From contig CAWJEK010000008.1 in the NCBI GenBank assembly GCA_963841885.1, positions 186,001 to 250,000 of the forward strand: DNA of 64,000 nt, in the 5' to 3' direction. Shown here in pieces: positions 8,765 through 17,509 of the stretch. Within the stretch, counting starts at the first letter, position 1; each line of letters starts with the position of its first letter. This DNA comes from Bog-756 sp963841885. Its GTDB lineage: Bacteria > Actinomycetota > Acidimicrobiia > Acidimicrobiales > RAAP-2. The translations under genes were made by a program, and so were the position numbers. The notes beneath the pieces are model-generated. The model was not told the origin of the DNA. It made no database searches and saw only the letters and a program-made list of their open reading frames with translations.

Positions 8765-9204
8765 GCCGTCCCCTCCCCGTCCTCCTCGTCGCCGGCGAGC
8801 AGGTCCGGGTCGACCGGGCCCGGCGCGCCGGCCGCCGGCAGCACGCGTCCCCTCGCCAGGGTGGTGCCGGCGACGGCGGCGCCCACGCCGGCCAGGAGGG
8901 TGACGACGAGGTAGGCCGCCGCCGTCGCGGTGTTCCCGTGGCGCACGCGTTGGTCGACCTCGACGGCGAAGGTCGAGAACGTGGTGAACCCGCCGCAGAA
9001 CCCGACGGCCACGAGGGGCCGGATGACACGGTCCCCGGGCCAGCGCTCGACCACGAGCGTGACCACCAGACCCAGCACGAAGGAGCCGACCACGTTGACG
9101 CCGAACGTGGCCCAGGGGAATCCGGCCGCATCGGCTACGACCGCCCGCTCCATGCCGTAGCGGGCCACGGTCCCGAGCGCCCCGCCGACGCCGATGGCGG
9201 CCAT
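8761..9204 (-). CDS. crcB: Fluoride efflux transporter CrcB/FluC, first subunit gene
   Basis: A 147-residue paralogue of the next gene. It has GGALGTVARYGMERA at the N-terminus, FGVNVVGSFVLG and the conserved GGFTTFSTFAVE track near residue 71. Four hydrophobic segments are visible. An acidic, Pro/Gly-rich C-terminal tail of about 25 residues is unusual for the family and probably cytoplasmic. It forms an ATGA overlap with the downstream copy. I looked for a fluoride riboswitch in the leader and did not find one I would defend. Confidence 0.93.
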   Translation of the reverse strand: MAAIGVGGALGTVARYGMERAVVADAAGFPWATFGVNVVGSFVLGLVVTLVVERWPGDRVIRPLVAVGFCGGFTTFSTFAVEVDQRVRHGNTATAAAYLVVTLLAGVGAAVAGTTLARGRVLPAAGAPGPVDPDLLAGDEEDGEGTA

Positions 9205-9541
9205 CGGGCCGGGTCCGTGGTGGGGGTGGAGATGACGCGGTCCGGCGGTGGGCTCCCTCCGTGCTGTTCCGTGCCGGTCGGCTCAGGCACCGCTGCTCCT
9301 TCGTGGTGGCGCGTGCCGACCTCGGTGCGGTGCGGGGTCTCCCTCGTGCCCGCCGCGACGCGGGCCCCGTCCGGCCGGCTCAGGAGTCTACGTCGGGGGG
9401 TCCGACTCCCCCGGGGATCGTGCCGGACGGCAACCGCCGTCCGACCGATGGTCGGTTCGGACCTCAACTCGTAGGAGTCCGCCCGGGCCGCACGACGGCC
9501 ATTGGGGGAGGGTATGGGCGGGGGAGGCGCCGGGCGGACTC
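9205..9541 (+). other. Intergenic region between the crcB pair and a response regulator
   Basis: This stretch of about 337 bases has no convincing gene on either strand. It must hold the promoter and leader of the crcB pair (minus strand). The only clear structure is the long inverted repeat listed at 9471-9545. A short stem (GGAGTC with GACTCC on the minus strand, around 9384-9412) is present but does not match the fluoride riboswitch core. Confidence 0.6.
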
Positions 9542-9545
9542 CTAC
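9471..9545 (-). repeat. 16-bp perfect inverted repeat, possible hairpin terminator
   Basis: The arms at 9471-9486 (GTAGGAGTCCGCCCGG) and 9530-9545 are exact reverse complements, separated by 43 bases. The right arm covers the stop codon (9542-9544) of the response regulator at 9542, so the structure falls at the very end of that transcript. It could be a long-loop terminator or an RNA-stability element. No U tract follows, so simple intrinsic termination is not certain. Confidence 0.6.
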
Positions 9546-10291
9546 GGTTTGAAGCGGTAGCCGACCCCCCTGACGGTGATGAGGTGCACGGGCTCGGCCG
9601 GATTGAGCTCGATCTTCTTCCGCAGACGTTTGACATGCGTGTCGAGCGTCCGGCTGTCGCCCTTCTTGCGGTCGCGCCAGATGCGGTCCATGCACTGCTT
9701 GCGGGTGACCACGTGGCCCCCCTCCGACACCAGCAGGGTCAAGAGGTCGAACTCCTTGCGCGACAGCTCGAGGTCCCGACCGTGCAGGGTGGCCTCGCGG
9801 CGGGAGACGTCGATGGTCACCGGTCCGAAGGTGTAGGCGCCGCTCGGCGCGGTCGGCACGAGGTTCTGCGGCTGGCGACCGACCCGTCGCAGCACGGCCC
9901 GGATGCGGGCGGTCAGCTCACGGGGTCGGGGCGGCTTGGTGACGTGGTCGGCGGCTCCCGCCTCGAGGGCCAGGACGGCGTCGAGCTCGTCGTCCTGTTC
10001 GGTGATCATGATCACCGGGAGCCAGGGAGCCGCGGCGGTGATGCGGCGAAAGACCGCGAAGCCCTCGGAGTCCCCGATCTGCGTGTCCAGGATCACCAGC
10101 GACGGTGAGCCGGTCGACGCGAGGGTGACACCTTCGTCGGCCGTCGACGCGGTGATGACGTCGAAGCCCTCGATCGACAGGGTGGCGGCGAGGGAGTCCC
10201 GCGTCAGGTGGTCGTCGTCGATGATGAGGATGACGGGCGCCTCGTCGTCGGGGAGCTTCCGTCGCTCGACTTCGCGGAACGTCAAGGCCAC
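9542..10291 (-). CDS. OmpR/PhoB-family response regulator, second copy
   Basis: From the GTG at 10291 the protein has 249 residues. The receiver domain has DDD at 25-27, phosphoacceptor Asp69 in LVILDTQIGD, Thr97 in IMITEQDD and Lys119 in HVTKPPRP. The C-terminal winged helix shows LELSRKEFDLLTLL and TVRGVGYRFKP. It resembles the regulator at 7409 but differs in the linker. An ATG at 10435 would add 48 Arg/Pro-rich residues with no domain character, so I prefer the shorter start, which has an AGGG upstream. No histidine kinase is adjacent. It is divergent from pgi. Confidence 0.82.
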   Translation of the reverse strand: MALTFREVERRKLPDDEAPVILIIDDDHLTRDSLAATLSIEGFDVITASTADEGVTLASTGSPSLVILDTQIGDSEGFAVFRRITAAAPWLPVIMITEQDDELDAVLALEAGAADHVTKPPRPRELTARIRAVLRRVGRQPQNLVPTAPSGAYTFGPVTIDVSRREATLHGRDLELSRKEFDLLTLLVSEGGHVVTRKQCMDRIWRDRKKGDSRTLDTHVKRLRKKIELNPAEPVHLITVRGVGYRFKP

Positions 10292-10687
10292 GGTGACGCC
10301 CTGACGCTCCGGAACAGCGGGCAGGTCCCGCGGCCGCCGGCGTGACGGCGGGAGCGGGCGGACACGCCGCTGCTGGACTGCCGGACCGGCGGTGCCGGTG
10401 CTGGCGGGGTTGCCGTGAGAGGCAACGGGGTCCATGCCCCGGGACGGCAGAGGTCCGCGCACGCGGTTCGTGCGTGGCACCCCGTGGGTCACGTCGGGGG
10501 CGCGAACACTGCGCCTGGTGGGGCTCTGCCATCCCTGGCGACGGTATGGGCGACAGGTGAACGGGACGCGATCGGAGTGTTATCGAAGGGTAATCATTCG
10601 TGAATTTCTGTACCGACCTGGGGTGACACCCCTACAGTCGGGAATGGAGCACCGGTCGGTGCCCGATCATGACGGAGGCGAAGCGAG
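10292..10687 (+). other. Divergent intergenic region between a response regulator and pgi
   Basis: About 395 bases without a convincing gene. If the regulator starts at the ATG at 10435, part of this is coding. It holds a small stem-loop (GTTGCC and GGCAAC at 10409-10426) and a 13-base palindrome (GGGGTG, A, CACCCC) at 10620-10632. The palindrome is followed directly by a TACAGT hexamer at 10633-10638, which could be a -10 element for pgi with the palindrome as an operator. I see no clear -35 box. Confidence 0.4.
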
Positions 10688-12339
10688 ATGGACCCGAACG
10701 CGGTGGTGGATCTCCGGGGGACCGACGAATGGAGCGATCTGGTCGGCCAGTACGAGCGGATGGCGGATCTGCACCTGCGGGACCTCTTCGCCGCCGAGCC
10801 GGAACGCGGGACGGCCATGGTCGCCCGGGCGGCGATCTCCTGCTCGACTATTCGAAGCACCGCGTCGACGCCGCCGCGATGGCCTCCCTCCTGGCGGTGG
10901 CGCGTCGTGCGGGCGTGGCGGAGCGACGGGACGCCATGTTCGCGGGCGAGCCCATCAACACCACCGAGAACCGTGCCGTCCTCCATGTCGCCCTGCGGAT
11001 GCCCCGCGATGCACAGCTGGGGGTGGACGGGCGCGACGTGGTGGGCGACGTCCATGCCGTGCTCGACGCGATGGGGTCGGTCGCCGAGCGCATCCGGTCG
11101 GGCGCCTGGACCGGTCACACGGGCGAGCGCATCCGGACGGTCGTGAACATCGGCATCGGAGGTTCGGACCTCGGTCCCGCCATGGCCTACGAGGCGCTGC
11201 GCGACTACGCGGACCCGGCCATCGAGTGTCGGTTCGTGTCGAACGTGGACCCGGTCGACCTCTACGCCAAGACCCGTGACCTCGATCCGGCGACGACCCT
11301 GTTCGTCGTGTCGTCCAAGACGTTCACCACCCAGGAGACGTTGACCAACGCCCGCGCGGCCCGGGCGTGGCTGCTCGAGGGCCTCGGCGGTGCCGACGGG
11401 GCGGTGGCCCGACACTTCGTGGCCGTGTCGACCAATCGCGAGGGCGTCGCCGGGTTCGGCATCGACCCGTCCAACATGTTCGGCTTCTGGGACTGGGTCG
11501 GCGGGCGGTACTCGTACGACTCGGCCATCGGGTTCTCACTCATGGTGGCCATCGGACCCGCCGCTTTCGCCGAGATGCTGGCCGGCTTCCACGCCGTGGA
11601 CCGCCATTTCGTCGAGGCGCCGTTCGAGGCCAACCTCCCCGTCCTGCAAGGCATGCTCAACGTCTGGTACTCGAACCTGTTCGGGGCCGAGACCCACGCC
11701 GTGCTGCCCTACAACCAGCGCCTGGCCCGGTTTCCGGCCTACCTGCAGCAGCTCACCATGGAGTCCAACGGGAAATCGGTGCGGCGGGACGGCTCCGCGG
11801 TGGAGGGCAGCACCGGGGAGATCTTCTGGGGTGAGCCCGGAACCAACGGGCAGCACGCCTTCTATCAGCTGATCCACCAGGGCACCCGACTGATCCCGGC
11901 CGACTTCATCGGCTTCGCCACATCGACGCACGAGGACGGCGACCGCCAGGACCTGCTCATGGCCAACTGCTTCGCCCAGACCCGGGCGTTGGCATTCGGT
12001 CGCACGGCCGAGGAGGTGGCGGCCGACGGCACGCCGCCCGAAGTGGTTCCCCACAAGGTGATGGCGGGCAACCATCCCACGTCGACCATCCTGGCTCCCG
12101 AACTCACGCCGTCGGTGCTGGGTCAGCTGGTGGCCCTCTACGAACACACCGTCTTCGTGGAGGGGACGGTGTGGGGCATCGACTCCTTCGACCAGTGGGG
12201 CGTGGAGCTGGGCAAGGTCATGGCCGGGCACCTCGGCCCGGCGCTCAGCGCGGTGGACGTCCCGGACCTGTCGGACCTGGACAGCTCCAGCGCCGCCCTG
12301 GTGCGGGCCTACCGGGGCATGCGGGGCCGACCGGCCTGA
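10688..12339 (+). CDS. pgi: Glucose-6-phosphate isomerase, with a one-base frameshift near the N-terminus
   Basis: Interconverts glucose 6-phosphate and fructose 6-phosphate in the cytosol. The N-terminus (MDPNAVVDLRGTDEW, LHLRDLFA) reads in the frame of the ATG at 10688, preceded by GGAGGCGAAGCGAG. The rest, starting with GDLLLDYSKHRV, reads one base out of register. One added G near 10829-10831 joins them as VARAGDLLLDYS and gives 550 residues, the normal family length. The remainder is intact: GIGGSDLGP, SNVDPVD, SKTFTTQET, MESNGKSV, the active-site HQGT region and GVELGKVM. The lesion is probably a sequence error, since the rest is perfectly conserved. Confidence 0.92.
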
Positions 12340-12366
12340 GCGGGAGCGTCGGGCGTCGTCGGCAGG

Positions 12367-13317
12367 TCAGGCGGTGACGGGAGCGGCGGACGACAGGCTC
12401 TTCCAGAGGGCCAGGTAACTCGGGTAGGTGATCCCCTCGGTCACATATCCGGCCCGCTCCAGCTCGGCGTGGTACCGGGGCAGGTTGCGCCACGGCACCC
12501 CCATGTCGACGTGGTGGGCCAGGTGCCACCCGGTGTTGTAGGGCACGAACCAGAACCGGGCGATCCAGCTCTGGCGGACGTTGTGGGTGGTGGCGCGCCG
12601 GTCGGGGCTCGCCTGGAGGCCGCCGTGCTCGGCGATGGCCCGGAGCCGGTTGATCACCCGCCACTGGGTCATCCAGGGGAGCCACCACAGCAACGGATAG
12701 ATCCACCAGCGCCCGGTGGCGGCCCACAGGACCGCCCACAGCAGCACCTGCACGCCGAGGATCGACAGCGAGGTGCGACGGTACGTCGGATACCGGAGGC
12801 CGCGGAACAGGGGTGTGAAGTTCTTCCACCCCGAGATCCCCACCGCATCGCGGACGAGCCGCCGGGCCAGTGCCCGTCGGTCGCACGGGTAGCCGCCATA
12901 GAAGGCGATATCAGGCTCGTTGGGGCCGAACTCCTCCTTGTGGTGGGCGAAGTGGCCGCGACGGTAGAGACCGATGGGGGTCCACGTCGGATAGGCGACG
13001 AGCCAGGTCCCCACCCAGTCGTTGACCCGCTTGTTGGTGAAGAGGAGTTTGTGCGCCGCCTCGTGCATGAGGATGGCGAAGCGCGCGTACATGGGCCCCA
13101 TCAGTACGAAGGCCGCCGCATAGGCCCACCACCGGTCGATCCATACGGCGCCACCGATGATCACCGCCACCCAGAACCACACGGATGCGATGGTGACGGC
13201 GTTGCGCAGGTTGTCGATGCGACGGAGTTCGGCGCGCAGCTCCGGCCGCGCCTTGCCGTTCTCGAGTAGGCGGTCGGTCGGGAGGACGTCGGGACGGGCG
13301 GCCTCGTCAGCCACCAT
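12367..13317 (-). CDS. Membrane fatty acid desaturase family protein
   Basis: A 316-residue membrane protein with the three histidine clusters of the fatty acid desaturase superfamily. These are HEAAHK near residue 85, HFAHH near 122 and HLAHH near 263. The clusters bind a di-iron centre for oxygen-dependent desaturation or hydroxylation. Hydrophobic segments lie around residues 42-77 and 185-215. The ATG at 13317 is preferred over a GTG four codons upstream because a GGGTGG sequence precedes it at a suitable distance. It is divergent from a PaaX-like regulator and their promoters overlap. The lipid substrate cannot be assigned. Confidence 0.85.
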   Translation of the reverse strand: MVADEAARPDVLPTDRLLENGKARPELRAELRRIDNLRNAVTIASVWFWVAVIIGGAVWIDRWWAYAAAFVLMGPMYARFAILMHEAAHKLLFTNKRVNDWVGTWLVAYPTWTPIGLYRRGHFAHHKEEFGPNEPDIAFYGGYPCDRRALARRLVRDAVGISGWKNFTPLFRGLRYPTYRRTSLSILGVQVLLWAVLWAATGRWWIYPLLWWLPWMTQWRVINRLRAIAEHGGLQASPDRRATTHNVRQSWIARFWFVPYNTGWHLAHHVDMGVPWRNLPRYHAELERAGYVTEGITYPSYLALWKSLSSAAPVTA

Positions 13318-13335
13318 GGTGCTCGCCACCCGGCT

Positions 13336-13364
13336 ATGTTACAGAACCATGCCAACTGGTGCAA
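13336..13364 (-). promoter_or_regulatory. Sigma70-type promoter of the desaturase gene
   Basis: On the minus strand TTGCAC (13364-13359) and TAACAT (13341-13336) are separated by exactly 17 bases, about 20 bases before the desaturase start. This is the clearest housekeeping-type promoter in the window. It overlaps the leader or promoter of the divergent regulator gene. A protein bound here could affect both genes. Confidence 0.65.
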
Positions 13365-13385
13365 TACCGTAATGCCGGGTGCCCG

Positions 13386-14153
13386 GTGAGTGGGTCGGAC
13401 GGGGGTGCGGCTCCGCTCACCGCCCGATCGGTACTGGCCAGCGCCCTCCTGGGCGAGGACCCTCCCGAGCTCCCCGTGGCCCATCTGGTCCACCTGGCCG
13501 GCCTGTTCGGGATCAACCCCAACCGGGCCCGCGTCGCCCTCAGCCGGATGGTGGCCTCCGGCGAGGCGACCACCGACGGCGCCGGCCACTACCGCCTGGC
13601 CGGTCGCCTGCTCGAACGACGTGACCGCCAGCTCGAGAGTCTGGGCGGCCGCACCCGGCCGTGGGACGGGCGGTGGTCGCTGGTGGTGGTGACCGCAGCC
13701 GGGAGTTCACCCGAGCACCGGGCCGCCCGCCGCCGCCGCCTCACGCTGGCCCGGCTGGCCGAGCAGCGTGAAGGGGTGTGGCTGCGTCCACACAACATCG
13801 ACCTCCCCTCGGACGTCCGCGGCGATCCCGACCTGGCCACGTGGACCGGGGTCCCCGACCGGGACGGGATCCCCGTCCTGACGAGCCTGTGGGACCTCGA
13901 CCGGTGGGCGGCCCGGGCCCGATCGCTCCGGGCAGCGCTGGAGGAGCGGCCCGCCGGGGGACCCGACGACCTCGCCCCCGGGTTCGAGCTCTCCGCCGCC
14001 GTGCTCCGGCACCTCCAGGCCGATCCGCTGCTGCCCGCCGAGCTGCTGCCGGCGTCGTGGCCGGGCCCCGGGCTGCGGTCGGCCTACGCCGACTGGGACC
14101 GGGTCTATCGCGATGTGCTTCGGGCCTGGGGTCGGTCGGCCTCCCGCGCCTAG
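13386..14153 (+). CDS. PaaX-like transcriptional regulator
   Basis: A protein of about 255 residues similar in plan to PaaX repressors. The N-terminal winged helix includes ARSVLASALLGEDP and GINPNRARVALSRMVASGEAT. Next comes the WSLVVVTAAG strand region and then an Arg-rich segment ending in VWLRPHNIDLP. This order is typical of the PaaX middle domain. PaaX proteins repress aromatic or acyl-CoA catabolic genes through CoA-thioester ligands, but the ligand here is unknown. The start is uncertain: GTG at 13386 is used, and an in-frame GTG at 13359 also exists. The divergent desaturase gene is the obvious candidate target. Confidence 0.72.
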   Translation: MSGSDGGAAPLTARSVLASALLGEDPPELPVAHLVHLAGLFGINPNRARVALSRMVASGEATTDGAGHYRLAGRLLERRDRQLESLGGRTRPWDGRWSLVVVTAAGSSPEHRAARRRRLTLARLAEQREGVWLRPHNIDLPSDVRGDPDLATWTGVPDRDGIPVLTSLWDLDRWAARARSLRAALEERPAGGPDDLAPGFELSAAVLRHLQADPLLPAELLPASWPGPGLRSAYADWDRVYRDVLRAWGRSASRA

Positions 14154-14210
14154 GCTCGCCGACCGAACGACCGGTCCCGTCCGTGGGTCCGGGGACCCAG
14201 GGGAGGCAGG

Positions 14211-15071
14211 GTGACGGAGCAGGCACAGGACCGGTCCGGGCAGTTCGCCGGTCGCGTGGCGGTCATCACCGGTGGCGCCCGCGGCCAGGGCCGGAGCCAC
14301 GCCGTCGAGTTGGCCCGACTGGGGGCCGACGTGGCACTCGTCGACCGGTGTGCCGACCTGGAAACGGTGCCCTACCCGCTGGCCACGCCCGACGACCTGG
14401 CCGAGACGGTGCGACTGGTCGAGGAGGCTGGCGCCCGGTGCATCGCCGCCCGGGCGGACGTGCGCGACCTCGACGGCATGGTCGCCTTCGTCGACCGGGT
14501 GGTGGAGGAGTTCGGTTCGGTGGACATCCTCGTGGCCAACGCCGGGGTGTCCACCATGGGGTCCGTCTTCGAGCTCGACGCCGTCGGCTGGTCGGAGACG
14601 GTGGACACCAACCTAACCGGGGTCTTCAACGCCCTCCGGGCGGCGGCTCCCCACATGCGCCGACAGCGCTGGGGTCGGATGGTGACCGTCTCCTCGATGA
14701 TGGGTCGCTCCACGAACCCGCTGATCAGCGCGTACTGCGCGTCCAAGTGGGGGGTCATCGGCCTCACGAAGTCGGTGGCCCAGGAGATGGCCCACTACAA
14801 CGTGACCGTCAACGCGATCGCGCCCGGCAACGTCTCGACCGACATGATCCACAACGACACGCTCTACTCACTCATGCGGCCGGACCTCGAGCGACCGACG
14901 GCGGACGACGTGGCCACCGTCATGGCGACCCTGCACGTGCAGCCGGTGCCGTGGGTGGAGGCCGACGAGATCACGGCGGCCCTGGTGTTCCTGTGCTCGG
15001 ACGGGGCGCGTCACATCACCGGATCGGTCATCGACGTCGACGCCGGAGCGTCGGCGCGCTTCACCGCCTGA
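14211..15071 (+). CDS. Mycofactocin-coupled SDR family oxidoreductase
   Basis: A short-chain dehydrogenase of 286 residues. The nucleotide-binding motif is TGGARGQGRSHA near residue 20. Further motifs are NAG at 110-112, catalytic Ser161/162 and the YCASK pair Tyr175 and Lys179. The long insert after the second strand (DRCADLETVPYPLATPDDL) and the GQGRSHA motif mark the subfamily whose NAD is non-exchangeable and thought to be recycled by mycofactocin. That dependence is family knowledge, since no mycofactocin genes lie in this window. The GTG at 14211 follows GGGGAGGCAGG. The substrate is probably an alcohol or hydroxy compound. Confidence 0.88.
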   Translation: MTEQAQDRSGQFAGRVAVITGGARGQGRSHAVELARLGADVALVDRCADLETVPYPLATPDDLAETVRLVEEAGARCIAARADVRDLDGMVAFVDRVVEEFGSVDILVANAGVSTMGSVFELDAVGWSETVDTNLTGVFNALRAAAPHMRRQRWGRMVTVSSMMGRSTNPLISAYCASKWGVIGLTKSVAQEMAHYNVTVNAIAPGNVSTDMIHNDTLYSLMRPDLERPTADDVATVMATLHVQPVPWVEADEITAALVFLCSDGARHITGSVIDVDAGASARFTA

Positions 15072-15079
15072 CCGGCGCC

Positions 15080-15107
15080 GGTCGCCGATGGGTGGCGCCC
15101 GGCGACC
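15080..15107 (+). terminator. Possible bidirectional hairpin between convergent genes
   Basis: GGTCGCC at 15080-15086 pairs with GGCGACC at 15101-15107 around a 14-base loop. It sits between the convergent SDR and arylsulfatase genes. The stem is short and no T tract is present, so the call is tentative. Confidence 0.35.
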
Positions 15108-15108
15108 C

Positions 15109-17364
15109 CTACTGCTGGGACATGGCGGCGCGCTGCTCCGCGGTAACGCCGTCGGCCGGCGGCTTGCGCACGACGTCGACCTCCACCTTCCGCAGGGTGC
15201 CCTCGAAGGGGAACGGCGCGGCGTAGCGACCGCTGACCGGGCTCCCGTGGTCGTAGCCGACGCTCGGGCCGACGCTCGAGATGATGAACATGGCGAAGGG
15301 GATGTCCGCCGACCCGCAGGGCGTCCCGTCGACGAGCAGTCGGGCCCTGCCACCGGCCCCGACCCGCCGGAACTCCACGGACACGACGGAGGGTCCTTCG
15401 GGGACCGGGACGTCGGATTCCAGAACGGTGTGGTCGTTGAAGCTGTTGTAGTCCAGGACGAGCCGGTCGTCCTGGACGAAGAAGCTGATGCCGCTGTTCT
15501 CCGTGCCGGTGGCGAACAGCACGCCTCCCTCCCCCTTCCGGCGGTCGATGGACACCGACATGTCGAAGCCGGCGCCGCCGAGGGTCGGGGACACCTGGGC
15601 CGGCATCGGGGCCATCGGCGGGAAGTACTCGTAGTGGCGACTCGGCGGATGGGGTGAGTGGTCCCGGAACCGGGTGAAGAAGAGCTCGATGTCGCGGTCG
15701 TCGAGCGGGAGGACGCCCTCGGCCTCGGCCTCGACCCACCACTGCGAGACCAGGGCGGCCAGTTCGTCGGGGTGGGTGGCGGCCAGGTCGTGGCACTCGG
15801 AGCGGTCCTCGTCGAGGTGGTAGAGCTCCCACACGTCGTCGTCGAAGGGGACGCCCTTCACGTGCCGGGTGACCGCCTTCCACCCGTCCGAGATGATCGC
15901 CCGGTGGCCGAACATCTCGTAGTACTGCGATCCCTTCCGGCTCGGCTCGTCGGGACCGTCCAACGCGTAGACCATCGACGTGCCCGATACGGGAAGCTGC
16001 TCGAGTCCCCGGTAGACGTCGGGCGCGGTCACGCCGAGCAGTTCGTAGACCGTGGGGGCGATGTCGTTGACGTGGTGGAACTGGTCACGGATCCCACCGG
16101 CGTCGGTGATTCGCGAGGGCCATCGCACGATGAGGGGCACGTGGACGCCTCCTTCGTGGGTGTTCTGCTTGTACCACTTGAACGGCGTGTTGCCGGCCTG
16201 GGCCCAGCCCCAGGGGTAGTTGGCGTGGCTGTGGGGGCCGCCGATGTCGTCGATGCGCCTGACGGCCTCGTCGGGGGTCTCGAGGATCATGTTGAAGTAC
16301 TTCATCTCGTGCATGACACCGAACTCGCCACCCTCCTGGCTGGCCCCGTTGTCCGACAGCAGCAGGACCACGGTGTCGTCCAGGACACCCAGTCGCTCGA
16401 GGTCGTCGAGGAAGCGTCCGATCTGGACGTCGGTGTGCTCGAGGAAGGCGGCGAACGCCTCCTGGAGGCGCGCGGCCAGCCGCTTCTGGTTCTCGGGCAG
16501 CGAGTCCCAGGGTTCGACGCCGGGGTTCCGCGGAGCGAGCTCGGTGTCGGGGGGGAGGAGTCCCATGTCGATCTGACGGGCGAACCACCGTTCGCGGGCC
16601 GCGTCCCATCCGTCGTCGAATCTCCCCCGCCACTTGGCGAGGTAGTCGGCGGGCGCCTGGTGCGGGGCGTGCATGGCGCCGAAGGCCAGGTAGGTGAAGA
16701 ACGGGCGGTCGGGACGGATCGAAACGGAGTCGTGGACGAACCGGATGGCGTTGTCGACCAGGTCCTCACTCAGGTGGTAGCCGTCCCCGGGGCCGGCCGG
16801 CGGCTCGATGTGGTGGTTGTCGTACACCAGGTCGGGGGAGAACTGGTCGGTCTCCCCTTCGAGGAACCCGTAGAAGCGGTCGAAGCCCCGCTGCAGCGGC
16901 CACTGGTCGTAGGGGCCGGCGGCCGAAGCACTCTCCATCGGGCAGAGGTGCCACTTGCCCACCGCGAAGGTGGCGTAGCCCTGGTCCCGCAGCACCTCCG
17001 CCATGGTGGTCGCGTGGTCGGTGATGTGACCCCGCATGTGCGGGTAGCCGCTGTCGAAGTTGGAGATCGCCCGCATCCCCACGGTGTGGTGGTTCCGTCC
17101 GGTGAGGAGCGAGGCCCGGGTCGGCGAGCAGAGCGGTGTGACGTGGAAGTTCGAGAACCGGACGCCGTCGGCGGCCAGGGCGTCGATGTTGGGCGTGGCC
17201 AGGTCCGATCCGAAACAGCCGAAGTGGGAGAACCCGGTGTCGTCGAGGAGGATGACGACGACGTTCGGAGCGTCGTCACCCGGATGGGGGGGTGTGGGCC
17301 ACCAGGGCTCCGATTCCGCCTCGGTCCGGCCGATGACGCCCTCGAAGGGCTCGAACTGCTGCAT
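15109..17364 (-). CDS. Arylsulfatase, Cys-type formylglycine-dependent
   Basis: A sulfatase of 751 residues. The N-terminal metal site shows LLDDTGF (Asp41, Asp42). The sulfatase signature CSPTR spans residues 79-83, where Cys79 would be converted to formylglycine, and LTGRNHHTVGM follows. Further conserved parts are GKWHL, the FFTYLAFGAMHAPHQAP segment and LLLSDNGAS. The C-terminal 150 residues resemble the beta-rich tail common in this large group. No signal peptide is visible, so it is probably cytosolic and would rely on a formylglycine-generating enzyme encoded elsewhere. The ATG at 17364 follows GAGGA. It should hydrolyse a sulfate ester of unknown identity. Confidence 0.92.
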   Translation of the reverse strand: MQQFEPFEGVIGRTEAESEPWWPTPPHPGDDAPNVVVILLDDTGFSHFGCFGSDLATPNIDALAADGVRFSNFHVTPLCSPTRASLLTGRNHHTVGMRAISNFDSGYPHMRGHITDHATTMAEVLRDQGYATFAVGKWHLCPMESASAAGPYDQWPLQRGFDRFYGFLEGETDQFSPDLVYDNHHIEPPAGPGDGYHLSEDLVDNAIRFVHDSVSIRPDRPFFTYLAFGAMHAPHQAPADYLAKWRGRFDDGWDAARERWFARQIDMGLLPPDTELAPRNPGVEPWDSLPENQKRLAARLQEAFAAFLEHTDVQIGRFLDDLERLGVLDDTVVLLLSDNGASQEGGEFGVMHEMKYFNMILETPDEAVRRIDDIGGPHSHANYPWGWAQAGNTPFKWYKQNTHEGGVHVPLIVRWPSRITDAGGIRDQFHHVNDIAPTVYELLGVTAPDVYRGLEQLPVSGTSMVYALDGPDEPSRKGSQYYEMFGHRAIISDGWKAVTRHVKGVPFDDDVWELYHLDEDRSECHDLAATHPDELAALVSQWWVEAEAEGVLPLDDRDIELFFTRFRDHSPHPPSRHYEYFPPMAPMPAQVSPTLGGAGFDMSVSIDRRKGEGGVLFATGTENSGISFFVQDDRLVLDYNSFNDHTVLESDVPVPEGPSVVSVEFRRVGAGGRARLLVDGTPCGSADIPFAMFIISSVGPSVGYDHGSPVSGRYAAPFPFEGTLRKVEVDVVRKPPADGVTAEQRAAMSQQ

Positions 17365-17509
17365 GGGTACGTCCTCGGGTCGGGGAGTGACGTCGGCCCG
17401 GGGGACGCGACGCTGCACCGGAATCTACTGTCAACCCGACTGACGATAGAGAGCCGTGAAGACCCTGTCCACCGGTGGCCGATCGGGGGCGGCCGGCCAC
17501 CGGTGCGGG

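Noticed and set aside
9361..9545. Possible fluoride riboswitch upstream of the crcB pair
   Set aside because: A CTCCTAC-like end exists, but the pseudoknot core and the GATG segment are missing on the minus strand.
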